A stretch of 25,827 nucleotides of DNA from Clostridia bacterium (GCA_021202495.1 JAJQCX010000122.1:1-25827); one strand, 5' to 3'. Positions 7,709 through 15,925 are shown, counted from the stretch's first letter. The notes: generated from the letters alone by a model not told the origin. A program made the numbers and translations.

Positions 7709-8947
7709 TCAGTCAATGTTTTTAAACGCAACGCATCCGTTGTGTCCGCCAAAGCCGAGCGACGTCGAAAACGCCAAATCAACCTTTGTTTCAAGCGGCA
7801 CATTCGGAGTGTAGTCCAAATCGCAGTCGGGGTCTTTCTCTTTATATCCCACCGTCGGCGGTATAACGCCGTTCTTTATCGCCAAAACGGACGCAATCGC
7901 CTCAACCGCGCCGGCAGCGCCGAGCATATGCCCCGTCATGGACTTTGTCGAGCTGATATGCACGTCATACGCCTTGTCGCCGAACGCCTTTTTAATAGCA
8001 ATGGTTTCGCTCTTGTCGTTAAGCGGCGTCGATGTGCCGTGCGCGTTTACATATATCGACGTTTCCTCATTAAATCCGCCTGCCTCGTCAATCGCCTGCT
8101 TTATCGCCCTTGCGCCGCCCACAGCCTCGGGATGCGGCGCGGTCATGTGATAAGCGTCGCACGTTGAGCCGTAGCCGACCATTTCGGCGTATATCTTCGC
8201 GCCGCGCGCTACCGCATGCTCATATTCCTCCAAAATCACAACGCCCGCGCCTTCGCCCATTACGAAGCCGTTTCTTCTCGCGTCAAAGGGAATTGACGCG
8301 GCAAGCGGATCTTCGCTTTCCGTCAGCGCCTTGCAGTTGCAGAAGCCCGCAACCGACAGCGGCACAATCGCCGCCTCCGCGCCGCCCGCGATAATCGCCG
8401 TTGCATAGCCGTGTTTTATCGCTCTGTACGCCTCGCCTATCGCGTTCGTGCTCGTCGCGCACGCCGTAACAACCGGCAGCGACGGACCCTGTGCGTTAAA
8501 TTCAATCGCAACCTTACCCGTCGCCATGTTCATTATCATCATCGGAATGAAATAGGGCGATACCTTTCTTGGGCCCTGCTGCTCAATCTTCGTATGCTCG
8601 GTGCAGAAGGTCTGAATTCCGCCGATGCCGCTGCCGATGTAAACGCCGAGCTCCTCGGGCGCAATGTTTTCGCCCGCCTTGATCCCCGCGTCGTTCACCG
8701 CCTGCGTCGCCGCAGCCAACGCAAACTGCGTAAAGAGGTCTGTCTTTCTCGCCTCGCCCTTATCCATGTAAAGAAGCGGGTCAAAATCCTTAACCTCAGC
8801 TGCCAAATGTGCCTTCATGTCGGAAGTGTCAAACTTCGTTATAGGACCAATGCCGACCTTGCCTTCAATGAGAGAATTCCAATATTCCCCGACCGTGTTG
8901 CCGATAGGCGTTACGCATCCGAGTCCCGTAACCGCAACTCTGAACAT
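7709..8947 (-). CDS. fabF: Beta-ketoacyl-ACP synthase II
   Basis: Condenses malonyl-ACP with growing acyl-ACP, the chain-elongating step. The protein has 412 residues, the typical length. The thiolase-fold catalytic triad is Cys163 in VTACATSTNAIGEA, a His in NAHGTSTPLND and a His in KSMTGHMLGAAGAVE. The Lys of the last motif is also conserved. I placed the start at the ATG at 8947, with AAAGGAGG nine bases before it; translation from further upstream would add 14 charged residues not seen in the family. The spacing from fabG is 19 bases. It is the only condensing enzyme in the window, because fabH is missing. Confidence 0.97.
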   Translation of the reverse strand: MFRVAVTGLGCVTPIGNTVGEYWNSLIEGKVGIGPITKFDTSDMKAHLAAEVKDFDPLLYMDKGEARKTDLFTQFALAAATQAVNDAGIKAGENIAPEELGVYIGSGIGGIQTFCTEHTKIEQQGPRKVSPYFIPMMIMNMATGKVAIEFNAQGPSLPVVTACATSTNAIGEAYRAIKHGYATAIIAGGAEAAIVPLSVAGFCNCKALTESEDPLAASIPFDARRNGFVMGEGAGVVILEEYEHAVARGAKIYAEMVGYGSTCDAYHMTAPHPEAVGGARAIKQAIDEAGGFNEETSIYVNAHGTSTPLNDKSETIAIKKAFGDKAYDVHISSTKSMTGHMLGAAGAVEAIASVLAIKNGVIPPTVGYKEKDPDCDLDYTPNVPLETKVDLAFSTSLGFGGHNGCVAFKNID

Positions 8948-8966
8948 TGTTCCTCTCCTCCTTTCC

Positions 8967-9707
8967 TCACATCGCCATTCCGCCGTCAACTCTGATAACC
9001 TCGCCCGTGATATAATCAGACGCGGGGCTTACGAGGAAGAGCGCAGTCTGCGCAATGTCGTCCACGGTTCCGTAGCTTCCCATCGGAATCATCGCCGTAG
9101 CCGCTTCCTTCGCCTTGTCGGAAATAGCCTTTGTCATATCCGTCTGTATAAATCCGGGTGCAATCGCGTTCACGTTTACGTGGCGCGACGCAAGCTCCTT
9201 CGCCATTGTCTTTGTAAGACCGATAATACCCGCCTTTGACGCCGAGTAGTTTGCCTGTCCGGGGTTGCCGCACAAGCCGACAACGCTGCTTATTGAAACA
9301 ATTTTGCCGCTTCTCTTTCTCATCATTATCGGATAAACCTGCTTCATCATGTTGAACGTGCCCTTGAGGTTCACGTTCAAAACAGCGTCGTAATCCGCCT
9401 CGCTCATCTTGAGCATGAGATTGTCCTTCGTAATGCCGGCGTTGTTCACCAAAATATCAACCGTGCCAAACTCCGCGACAACCTTGTCCACCGCTTCTTT
9501 TGTGGCGTTAAAATCCGCGACATTGCACGTCATGTAGATTGCCTTGCCGCCCATTTCCTCAATTTCCTTTTTGGTGTTAATTGCGGGTGTCTCGTCGCCC
9601 ACAAACAAAATTGCCACATTCGCGCCGTTTTTCGCCAAAAGAAGCGAAATCGCGCGACCAATTCCCTGACTTCCGCCGGTTACAATGGCGGTTTTTCCCT
9701 TTAACAT
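8967..9707 (-). CDS. fabG: 3-oxoacyl-ACP reductase FabG
   Basis: NADPH-dependent reduction of 3-oxoacyl-ACP to 3-hydroxyacyl-ACP. The protein has 246 residues, a classical short-chain dehydrogenase. The cofactor loop is TGGSQGIGRA (10-19), NNAG lies at 88-91, and the catalytic Ser is in VSISSVVG with YSASK carrying Tyr154 and Lys158. The C-terminus DYITGEVIRVDGGMAM is the standard FabG ending that builds the tetramer interface. It lies 17 bases after fabD and 19 before fabF. The Arg often seen after the second strand for NADPH selection is not obvious here (AILFVGDE), so cofactor preference is less certain. Confidence 0.97.
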   Translation of the reverse strand: MLKGKTAIVTGGSQGIGRAISLLLAKNGANVAILFVGDETPAINTKKEIEEMGGKAIYMTCNVADFNATKEAVDKVVAEFGTVDILVNNAGITKDNLMLKMSEADYDAVLNVNLKGTFNMMKQVYPIMMRKRSGKIVSISSVVGLCGNPGQANYSASKAGIIGLTKTMAKELASRHVNVNAIAPGFIQTDMTKAISDKAKEAATAMIPMGSYGTVDDIAQTALFLVSPASDYITGEVIRVDGGMAM

Positions 9708-9724
9708 AACTATATCCTCCTACA

Positions 9725-10636
9725 TTATTTCAGTTCCGCAATCGCCTTTTCAAGTGTTTCCTTGTTTTCGACATTATATATTTTAACGTCCTTCGATATT
9801 TTCGCGATAAGCCCCGCAAGCGTCTTTCCCGGACCGCACTCGATGAATGTGTCAATGCCGCTCTCAATCATGTTTTCAATGATTTCCTGCCATCTCACCG
9901 GGTTTTCAACCTGACTTGCCAACATCTCCGCGGGGTTTTCCGTATACCTTTCAGCCGTAAAGTTTGAATAAACCGCAATGCTCGGCTTTTCAAACGTGTA
10001 ATTTTCAAGCTCCGTTCTCATCTTTGCCGCCGCGAGCGTCATAAACGGCGAATGGAAGCCGCCCGAAACCGCAAGCGGAATTGCTCTTCCGCCCGCTTCT
10101 TTCACTCTTTCACAAAACGCCGCCATGTTGTCCTTGCCGACAGCGCACGAAAGCTGCCCCGGGCAATTGTAATTTACCGGATACGCGTCCTCAAATTCTG
10201 CGCAAATTCCTTCAACAACGTCGTTTTTCAGCTTGACCACGGCACACATCGCGCCGTTTGTCGCAACCGCCGCCGCGTTCATAAATTCGCCGCGCTTAAC
10301 AACAAGCTTAAAGCCGTCCTCAACACTGAGCATTCCCGCAAACGTCACCGCCGGAACCTCACCCAAGGAAAATCCCGCAACGGCGTCAGGCTCGATCCCC
10401 GCCTCGCGCAGCGCTTCCGCCGCAGCCAAATCGACGCAGAACATGCACGGCTGCGTATTTATCGTCAAAAAGAGTTCTTCCTTTGTGCCCTCAAAGCACT
10501 GCTTTGACGTGCCCTCGCGGATAGACTCCGCGGCTTCAAAAACCTTTGCCGCAGCAGGAGAAGCCTCGCAAAGCTCCTTACCCATAGAAGGGTACTGTGC
10601 GCCCTGTCCCGAAAAAACAAACGCTATTTTACCCAT
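9725..10636 (-). CDS. fabD: Malonyl-CoA:ACP malonyltransferase
   Basis: Transfers malonyl from CoA to the acyl carrier protein, supplying the extender for FabF. The protein has 303 residues. FVFSGQGAQYPSMGKEL lies at the N-terminus. The nucleophile elbow is GFSLGEV with Ser90, with Phe where the E. coli enzyme has His. The catalytic His lies in VSGGFHSPFM, and the C-terminal ECGPGKTLAGL motif is conserved. The gene overlaps the end of fabK by 13 bases and is followed by fabG after 17 bases. Confidence 0.97.
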   Translation of the reverse strand: MGKIAFVFSGQGAQYPSMGKELCEASPAAAKVFEAAESIREGTSKQCFEGTKEELFLTINTQPCMFCVDLAAAEALREAGIEPDAVAGFSLGEVPAVTFAGMLSVEDGFKLVVKRGEFMNAAAVATNGAMCAVVKLKNDVVEGICAEFEDAYPVNYNCPGQLSCAVGKDNMAAFCERVKEAGGRAIPLAVSGGFHSPFMTLAAAKMRTELENYTFEKPSIAVYSNFTAERYTENPAEMLASQVENPVRWQEIIENMIESGIDTFIECGPGKTLAGLIAKISKDVKIYNVENKETLEKAIAELK

Positions 10637-11571
10637 TTGTCGGCTCCCTTCAGGATTTCTTCGGCTTCGGCGAAAATTTCTTCAATAATCTCCTTCGCGC
10701 TCTGCTCCTTTTTAACGAGCGCCGCGCACTGACCCGCAAGGAAGCATCCGTCCTTTTCGTCGCCCTCAACGGCCGCTTTTCTCAATGACCCCTGCCCCAT
10801 TTTGTCAAACTGCTCGTTTGTTATGTTCGGGTCAAATTCAGCCTTCAGCATCATTCTCGAATACGGCGTCTTAATGCTTCTCACGGGATGACCCAATCTC
10901 ATGCCCGTTCTCACCGAATCGATGTCCTTTGCCTCAAGCACCTTTTTCTTATAATTGGGATGAACCGTACATTCATGCGCAACGAGGAATCTCGTTCCCA
11001 TCTGCACGCCAACCGCGCCCAGCATGAACGACGCCGCAATTCCGCGTCCGTCCACAATTCCGCCCGCCGCCAAAACAGGCAGCGACACGCTGTCCTTTAT
11101 AATAGGAACAAGCGGCATTGTCGAAAGCTCGCCCACATGACCGCCCGATTCGCCGCCCTCCGCTATAACAGCGGCAGCGCCGAGCCTCTCCGCAAGCTTT
11201 GCCAACGCGATTGACGCCACAACCGGCACAACCTTAGCTCCGCTCTCGTTCCACATCGGCATATATTTTGAAGGGTTGCCCGCGCCTGTTGTAACAACAG
11301 CCACCTTTTCCTCCGCGACAACCTTTGCAACCTCATCCGCAAACGGGCTCATAAGCATAACGTTTACGCCGAACGGCTTGTCCGTCAGCTTTTTTGCCTC
11401 CTGTATCTGTGTGCGCACAACGTCCGCCGGAGCGTTGCCTGCGGCAATAATGCCCAAGCCGCCCGCGTTTGAAACGGCGGAAGCGAGCGACGCGTCCGCA
11501 ATCCACGCCATTCCGCCCTGAAAAATCGGGTATTCTATTCCAAAAATATCGCATATCGGTGTCTTTATCAT
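10624..11571 (-). CDS. fabK: Enoyl-ACP reductase II, FMN-dependent (FabK)
   Basis: Reduces trans-2-enoyl-ACP in the last step of each elongation cycle, with FMN and a nicotinamide cofactor. The protein has 315 residues, a 2-nitropropane-dioxygenase-type TIM barrel. Evidence is FQGGMAWIADASLASAVSNAGG at the N-terminus, the FMN-binding AEGGESGGHVGE segment with the His characteristic of the family, VPVVASIALAKLAE, and LAAGGIVDGRGIAASFMLGA. A GGAGGGG ribosome site precedes the ATG. The use of FabK rather than FabI matches clostridia and streptococci and predicts low sensitivity to triclosan, which targets FabI; the phenotype is inference. The gene follows acpP after a 97-base gap that contains a strong hairpin. 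Confidence 0.95.
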   Translation of the reverse strand: MIKTPICDIFGIEYPIFQGGMAWIADASLASAVSNAGGLGIIAAGNAPADVVRTQIQEAKKLTDKPFGVNVMLMSPFADEVAKVVAEEKVAVVTTGAGNPSKYMPMWNESGAKVVPVVASIALAKLAERLGAAAVIAEGGESGGHVGELSTMPLVPIIKDSVSLPVLAAGGIVDGRGIAASFMLGAVGVQMGTRFLVAHECTVHPNYKKKVLEAKDIDSVRTGMRLGHPVRSIKTPYSRMMLKAEFDPNITNEQFDKMGQGSLRKAAVEGDEKDGCFLAGQCAALVKKEQSAKEIIEEIFAEAEEILKGADKWVK

Positions 11572-11593
11572 AAGTTAACCCCTCCGTTTTCGT

Positions 11594-11655
11594 TAAAAAA
11601 TAATCAAACCCGCTTAGGCTGCGGTGCAAAATCATCTGCACCCGCAGCCTGAGCG
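11594..11655 (-). terminator. Internal attenuator or terminator between acpP and fabK
   Basis: On the minus strand AGGCTGCG plus GGTGCA pairs with TGCACC plus GCAGCCT through one bulged G, and the outer CGCT/AGCG arms extend the stem. The arms lie at 11611-11628 and 11637-11655. An AT-rich stretch ending in six T follows after about ten bases. No promoter is visible between it and fabK, so it probably ends part of the transcripts and leaves acpP more abundant than the genes downstream. Confidence 0.7.
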
Positions 11656-11668
11656 AAAGTCTGATTTC

Positions 11669-11893
11669 TCACGCCATTTTGCTCTCCGCATAGCTGACGA
11701 GATCTCCGACGGTCTTGATGTCCTCGCTGAGCTCAAGCTCAACGCCGCCGAGCTCTTCCTCGAGAGCCATCGCCATATCGAGCATATCGAGCGAATCGAT
11801 GCCCAATTCTTCAAAGCTTGTTTCGTTGGTAATGGTGGACGCGTCAGCGTCAACATACTCCGCAAGAATTGCCGCAACCTTATCAAATACCAT
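11669..11893 (-). CDS. acpP: Acyl carrier protein
   Basis: Carries the growing acyl chain on a phosphopantetheine arm. It is a small acidic protein of 74 residues. The attachment site is ELGIDSLDMLDMAMALEE with Ser34, the start of helix II, an almost exact family match. The ATG at 11893 is used because GGAGG lies about eight bases before it; an in-frame TTG at 11908 overlaps that ribosome site and is rejected. It is the first gene of the operon, directly after the promoter and a leader with an inverted repeat. The following hairpin should let it be made in excess over the enzymes, which fits its role as the shared carrier. Confidence 0.97.
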   Translation of the reverse strand: MVFDKVAAILAEYVDADASTITNETSFEELGIDSLDMLDMAMALEEELGGVELELSEDIKTVGDLVSYAESKMA

Positions 11894-11919
11894 TTTCGTT
11901 ACCTCCAACCTTATATTTA

Positions 11920-11947
11920 TAACAGGGTAGACAATAACACCCTATTA
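11920..11947. promoter_or_regulatory. Inverted repeat in the acpP leader, candidate operator
   Basis: TAACAGGGT (11920-11928) and ACCCTATTA (11939-11947) are inverted with one G-T mismatch and a ten-base spacer. The site begins within a few bases of the expected transcription start of acpP. This is a usual place for a repressor of fatty-acid genes, but it does not match the FapR or FabT sites I know. It could instead be an RNA hairpin. Confidence 0.45.
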
Positions 11948-11957
11948 TTTCCTTACT

Positions 11958-11986
11958 ATTTTATATTCTTTCTTCCCTCATGTCAA
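11958..11986 (-). promoter_or_regulatory. Promoter of the fatty-acid operon
   Basis: On the minus strand TTGACA (11981-11986) and TAAAAT (11958-11963) are separated by 17 bases. It sits in the 106-base gap between the glycosidase gene and acpP. I see no terminator in that gap, so transcripts from the glycosidase could also enter the operon. Confidence 0.8.
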
Positions 11987-11999
11987 TACTTTTTTCCCG

Positions 12000-14729
12000 C
12001 TAATTGAAGTAAACTTTCAGAATTAAACTTCCGTCTTCCGCATAAACCGCCGCCTGTGCGCCGTTTTCCGCGTTTATCGCATCCTCAAGCTCGTCTTTTG
12101 TCACAACGCGGGTTTCTTTAAGAATGCCCTCCTCAAAGTACGACACAACATAGCTTTCGCCGCCTGCGGGCGCGGTTTCTCCCAACGAAAGATAGTACTT
12201 CCCGTTTCCATATCCCGCTTCGGGCTTATACAAATCGTGATAGAGAATTATCTCGCCCGCGTTGCAGTAGCCCTCCTCCGGCGAAACGTATTTTATGTAT
12301 CTGTAATTTACCGCCTCGTCAAGGTAAACCGTCGCTCTGCCGTTTTCAATCTCGCCTGCGTCAAATGTGTGCAGCAGCACATATTCGCCATCCTTTTCGT
12401 CGCAGCCCATCAGCATTCCGCCGGTTATCCTGTAGTCAAAGCCGCTTCTGGGGTAGAGCTCAACCTTATTCACCGAAAGGTGTTCTTCACCCAAGTCAAC
12501 TCCCGTGTAGCCGCCCGTGCCGCTCTCCGCGTCAAAGAACGTCGCGCTGTCGCCGTCCCAAGCCTTGTCAAACGAAACCTCCTCGTTTCCTATCCACGAG
12601 TTTGTTCCGAACGGTTCGCCCGTCACCTTCTGCGCCTCGCAAACGCAATCGAGCTCCGCGTCCTTTCCCACCGCGCTTTCCGCGATAAAATACCACTGCT
12701 GATTTGCTCCGCCGTTATAATCGTACATTCCGGCTCCCGCACCCGCGCTCGTCGCGTGGTTGTAAACGTCGGCGGACTGACCTGTTTCCTTATTTATAAG
12801 CGAATAATATCCCTCGTCCTTTTCGACCTTCCAATAGGCATAGTCGTTTTTCTCGCCTATCGTGAGCCCGTTTTCCGCGCTCAAATATTTTCCGCTCCGC
12901 ACGTTTTTAAACAGCAAATATTCGCCGTCGCGCTCAAGCTGCCACATTTGCGACGCCTCGTCGCTCACCTCCGCAATCGTTATGCTTGTATTCTTCCCGT
13001 TTAACGCCTTGCCGCTCCCGCGCCCGACAATCCTCGCAAGAGAGCTGTCGGTCAAGGCGTAAATTGTCACACTGTCGCGCAAAGTCCCGTAAGTCGCCGT
13101 AACGGTAAATTCTCCCTCGCCCGTCACCGTTACCTTTTTTCCTTCAACAGAAGCTATCGCCGCGTCGTCAATCGTGATTTCAGCCTCAACCTCGTTTCCG
13201 TTTTCGTCGGTTACGACAAATTCCAGCTCCTCGCCCGAAAACGCACACTCCGCGCCCGTTACCTCCGCAAGGCTTATGCTGCTGCCGTTAATCTCCCCTT
13301 CAATCACAACCGTCATAATTGAATTTGCCGGAACGGTAACGGAATTGAGAGACGCAATCGAAACTTCCTCGCAATCTGTCGTTTTCGTCGTCGCATACGC
13401 CTTAACGCTTTCGACATTCATGCCGATGTTCTCCGTCACAATGTCAAATTCCTTGTCCTTGCCCTCGCTGTTTGTTATGACGAAAACGAGCTTTCCGTCC
13501 TCCTCGTTCACCGCCGCCAAGACATTGTCCGAATTTGCCTTCACAAGCGTGTCGCCCGGACGGATGAATTTCGTATACTGCATATAGGCATAATACTTTT
13601 TGAGCTTATTTACCGAATGTGTCTCACGATTGAATTGGCAAATGTTCCAATAGCCCTCGTCACTCGAGCTCGATGTATAGTCCATCGCGAGCGCCTGCCA
13701 CATCACCCATGCGTTAGCCTCAAGCCCGCGCAAGTCGTCCGTTATCTTCTGTGAAAACCACAGCGCAGGACCCATGTTTCCGGCTTCCTCGCCGAGCACT
13801 CCGTTGCCGTCGACCTCGGTTATGTAAAGCTTCTTTCCCACCGCAAGCGCCGCCTCGCGCAGCGCCTCATAGCTGCCCACGGTGTAGGAATGTGTGTTTA
13901 TCTGCGCCAGGGTTTCAATGGCTTCGTCTGTATAAATGTTCGCAATGTTGTTTGCCGTCGTGCTTATGCTCGTCTCATCCGCCGCCGCAACGCCCACATC
14001 GTCCAGTCCCGCCGCGTCGAGCGCCGCTCTGCACGCCATGATGAGGTCGCTGTGGTTTTCCGCGTCGATGTGGCAGCCCTCCTGCCAGCCTTCATAGCTC
14101 CAATAATTTGTGCTCGGCTCGTTCATCGGCTCCAGCGTGTCGATTTCAATGCCGTATGTATTTTGCAAATATAACACGACCTCCACCAAAAAATCGGCGA
14201 ATTCGTCATAATTTTCCTTCGGCAAATTATCCTCGTTCGCGTCGTAGTTTCCCGACGAGCAGCCGCTCGCCGTCATAAAGTACGGCGGCGAATTTGAAAA
14301 TGCCTCCACAATGTCAGCGCCGTATTTCACGCTCAAAACAAGCGCATCTATCTGCCCCCGGTCCTTCGTAAAATCCCACGTTCCGTCAGATGCAAGCACG
14401 CCGGGCATGTCGCGCCCGTCCCATGAGCCCATGTGATCGTGCTCCGGGTCGTCGCCGCCGCCGATGTTGTAGCGCACAATGTTAAGCCCAAGCCCCTCGT
14501 CGTAGTCATAGAGCGCCTTCACCGCCGTGTCCAAATCTTCCGCCGACAAATCGTCGCCCAAGTGGTGTCCCCACCAGCAAATCGACGTTCCCCAGCCCTC
14601 AAACTCCCCGAACGGGCTTTTGTCGTCAAGGTCAATCTTGAGCCTAAACGGCGCTTCCTCGTAAGCAAACGCCGGCATCGCGCCCAAAATCATGCACAAG
14701 CACACCAAAACCGCCAAAACCTTTTTCAT
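12000..14729 (-). CDS. Secreted multidomain GH30-family glycosidase
   Basis: A protein of 909 residues with a Sec signal peptide (1-22, cut after AFA). The catalytic part (about 24-385) starts FEGWGTSICWWGHHLG and has SNSPPYFMTASGCSSG. The acid/base is Glu204 in LEPMNEPSTNYW and the nucleophile is Glu305 in LYITEVDGNG, the clan A pattern. A beta-sandwich domain follows to about 478, then an Ig-like domain (485-558), a ricin-type lectin repeat region (562-682, with QMWQL and QQWYF), a discoidin/CBM32-like domain (693-834) and a short tail. The catalytic sequence resembles endo-beta-1,6-galactanases of subfamily GH30_5; that substrate is tentative. The ATG at 14729 is preferred because GAGGG lies six bases before it; the ATG at 14735 is too close. 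It has no SLH or LPXTG anchor, so it is probably released. Confidence 0.85.
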   Translation of the reverse strand: MKKVLAVLVCLCMILGAMPAFAYEEAPFRLKIDLDDKSPFGEFEGWGTSICWWGHHLGDDLSAEDLDTAVKALYDYDEGLGLNIVRYNIGGGDDPEHDHMGSWDGRDMPGVLASDGTWDFTKDRGQIDALVLSVKYGADIVEAFSNSPPYFMTASGCSSGNYDANEDNLPKENYDEFADFLVEVVLYLQNTYGIEIDTLEPMNEPSTNYWSYEGWQEGCHIDAENHSDLIMACRAALDAAGLDDVGVAAADETSISTTANNIANIYTDEAIETLAQINTHSYTVGSYEALREAALAVGKKLYITEVDGNGVLGEEAGNMGPALWFSQKITDDLRGLEANAWVMWQALAMDYTSSSSDEGYWNICQFNRETHSVNKLKKYYAYMQYTKFIRPGDTLVKANSDNVLAAVNEEDGKLVFVITNSEGKDKEFDIVTENIGMNVESVKAYATTKTTDCEEVSIASLNSVTVPANSIMTVVIEGEINGSSISLAEVTGAECAFSGEELEFVVTDENGNEVEAEITIDDAAIASVEGKKVTVTGEGEFTVTATYGTLRDSVTIYALTDSSLARIVGRGSGKALNGKNTSITIAEVSDEASQMWQLERDGEYLLFKNVRSGKYLSAENGLTIGEKNDYAYWKVEKDEGYYSLINKETGQSADVYNHATSAGAGAGMYDYNGGANQQWYFIAESAVGKDAELDCVCEAQKVTGEPFGTNSWIGNEEVSFDKAWDGDSATFFDAESGTGGYTGVDLGEEHLSVNKVELYPRSGFDYRITGGMLMGCDEKDGEYVLLHTFDAGEIENGRATVYLDEAVNYRYIKYVSPEEGYCNAGEIILYHDLYKPEAGYGNGKYYLSLGETAPAGGESYVVSYFEEGILKETRVVTKDELEDAINAENGAQAAVYAEDGSLILKVYFN

Positions 14730-14761
14730 TTTCATCCCTCACAAGTAACATAGTTTATTCC

Positions 14762-14790
14762 ATTCTATCATAAGAAGAACATATTTTCAA
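14762..14790 (-). promoter_or_regulatory. Promoter of the glycosidase gene
   Basis: On the minus strand TTGAAA (14785-14790) and TAGAAT (14762-14767) are 17 bases apart, each one base from consensus, about 32 bases before the start codon. It lies just downstream of the terminator of the SLH gene, so the glycosidase is a separate transcription unit. Confidence 0.7.
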
Positions 14791-14812
14791 TAAAAATAAT
14801 CCCTCCCCGCAT

Positions 14813-14840
14813 AAAAAAATCGGGAGGATATACCCTCCCG
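14813..14840 (-). terminator. Terminator of the SLH-protein gene
   Basis: CGGGAGG and CCTCCCG form a perfect seven-base stem around a six-base loop, and on the minus strand seven T follow. It begins seven bases after the stop codon. Confidence 0.88.
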
Positions 14841-14846
14841 AAAAAT

Positions 14847-15794
14847 TTATTCAGCATCAATATATAATTCAACTGCCTCCATCGTGTCCAAATTGACCTC
14901 ACAGGTATACGTTCCCGAAAATCTCGTCTGCGTCGCGGTTTCCTTTTCTCTTCCCTCAATCACAAGCAGCTTGTCCTCATAAACCGCGCTGTAATACAGC
15001 GTTTTTTCGTCCTCGCTCACCCAAATTTCGTCCGGCATAAGGCTTATCGTATATGTGTCGGGAAGCGGCAGATCTCTCGTGTATGTTGCGTCGCTCTTGT
15101 TTATTACATAACCTATCGCCGCACTTCCGTGAGGAGTTCCCAGAAGGAGCTTAAATAAAATCGCCTTTTCGTTCAGCTCGTTAAAATAATACACGGCGTC
15201 ATAGCTTGTGTAAAGGCTGCTTAACGTTTTTCTGTATTCACTGAGCTGCGCCTTTTCCTCTTCAACCTTTTGTGCCATTTCCTCGCTCGGCTCGGCTGCG
15301 GGGAAGTAAGACAAAGACGTTGAATACCGCTCCAAAGCGAAAACTCTTGCCATTATCGTCTCCGCCTCGGATGTCGTAAAGGGCACGTCAATATCATCCG
15401 TATAATCATAAATTCCCGCGACATACGCGCTCACAAATGCGCTCACATACGCATTGCTGCCCCACGCGGCATTGCTGCCACCCACAAGCCGCAGCGCCAT
15501 CAGCAAAAATTCCTCACGTGTCACTTCTCTTTCCGGCACGAAAAGGTTATCGCCGACACCCTTGACAAGGCTTTTGCTGTAGGCATATCCCAAGCACGCC
15601 TCCTCTCCCTCCGGCGCATCCGTAAACGGGTTAAACTCCGCATAATTTTCGTCAACATTCGCGCTCATACACTCTTCGATATACACAATCGCCTCAAGCC
15701 GCGTCATTGTCTCTTCCTCCGCGCAAACCGAAACCGCGCCCAATCCCAAGCAGAGCAAGAAAACCATCGCCGCCGCCGATATTATCCTTTTCAT
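14847..15794 (-). CDS. Secreted protein with N-terminal SLH-like repeats
   Basis: A protein of 315 residues with a signal peptide (1-25, cut after VCA; no good lipobox). Residues 30-105 look like S-layer homology repeats: MTRLEAIVYIEECM, then FTDAPEGEEACLGYAYSKSLVKGVG, then VTREEFLLMALRLVGG. A second, weaker copy follows to about 155 (TTSEAETIMARVFAL). SLH repeats usually bind pyruvylated cell-wall polymers, so the protein probably sits on the cell surface. A short helical stretch (about 165-195) leads to a C-terminal half (195-315), predicted beta-rich, that I do not recognise. A compositional oddity is a run of short repeats, AWGSNAYVSAFVSAYVAG (110-127), mirrored as short direct repeats in the DNA. 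It is monocistronic, divergent from hydG. Confidence 0.75.
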   Translation of the reverse strand: MKRIISAAAMVFLLCLGLGAVSVCAEEETMTRLEAIVYIEECMSANVDENYAEFNPFTDAPEGEEACLGYAYSKSLVKGVGDNLFVPEREVTREEFLLMALRLVGGSNAAWGSNAYVSAFVSAYVAGIYDYTDDIDVPFTTSEAETIMARVFALERYSTSLSYFPAAEPSEEMAQKVEEEKAQLSEYRKTLSSLYTSYDAVYYFNELNEKAILFKLLLGTPHGSAAIGYVINKSDATYTRDLPLPDTYTISLMPDEIWVSEDEKTLYYSAVYEDKLLVIEGREKETATQTRFSGTYTCEVNLDTMEAVELYIDAE

Positions 15795-15826
15795 TTCAAA
15801 TTCACTCCCTTTTTATTTATAAGTAC

Positions 15827-15855
15827 ATTTTACCGCGTTTTTTCGCCAATGTCAA
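15827..15855 (-). promoter_or_regulatory. Promoter of the SLH-protein gene
   Basis: On the minus strand TTGACA (15850-15855) and TAAAAT (15827-15832) are exactly 17 bases apart. It is back-to-back with the hydG promoter; the two -35 boxes are 41 bases apart. Confidence 0.8.
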
Positions 15856-15896
15856 CCCAATATCAGGCAAAAAAATCCTATCTCCGACATAATAAT

Positions 15897-15925
15897 TTGA
15901 CAAGCACCCCTCTAAGTGTTAAAAT
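15897..15925 (+). promoter_or_regulatory. hydG promoter
   Basis: TTGACA (15897-15902) and TAAAAT (15920-15925) are separated by 17 bases. The expected transcript start near 15932 leaves a leader of only about a dozen bases before the hydG ATG, just long enough for the ribosome site AAGGTGAT. Confidence 0.8.
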
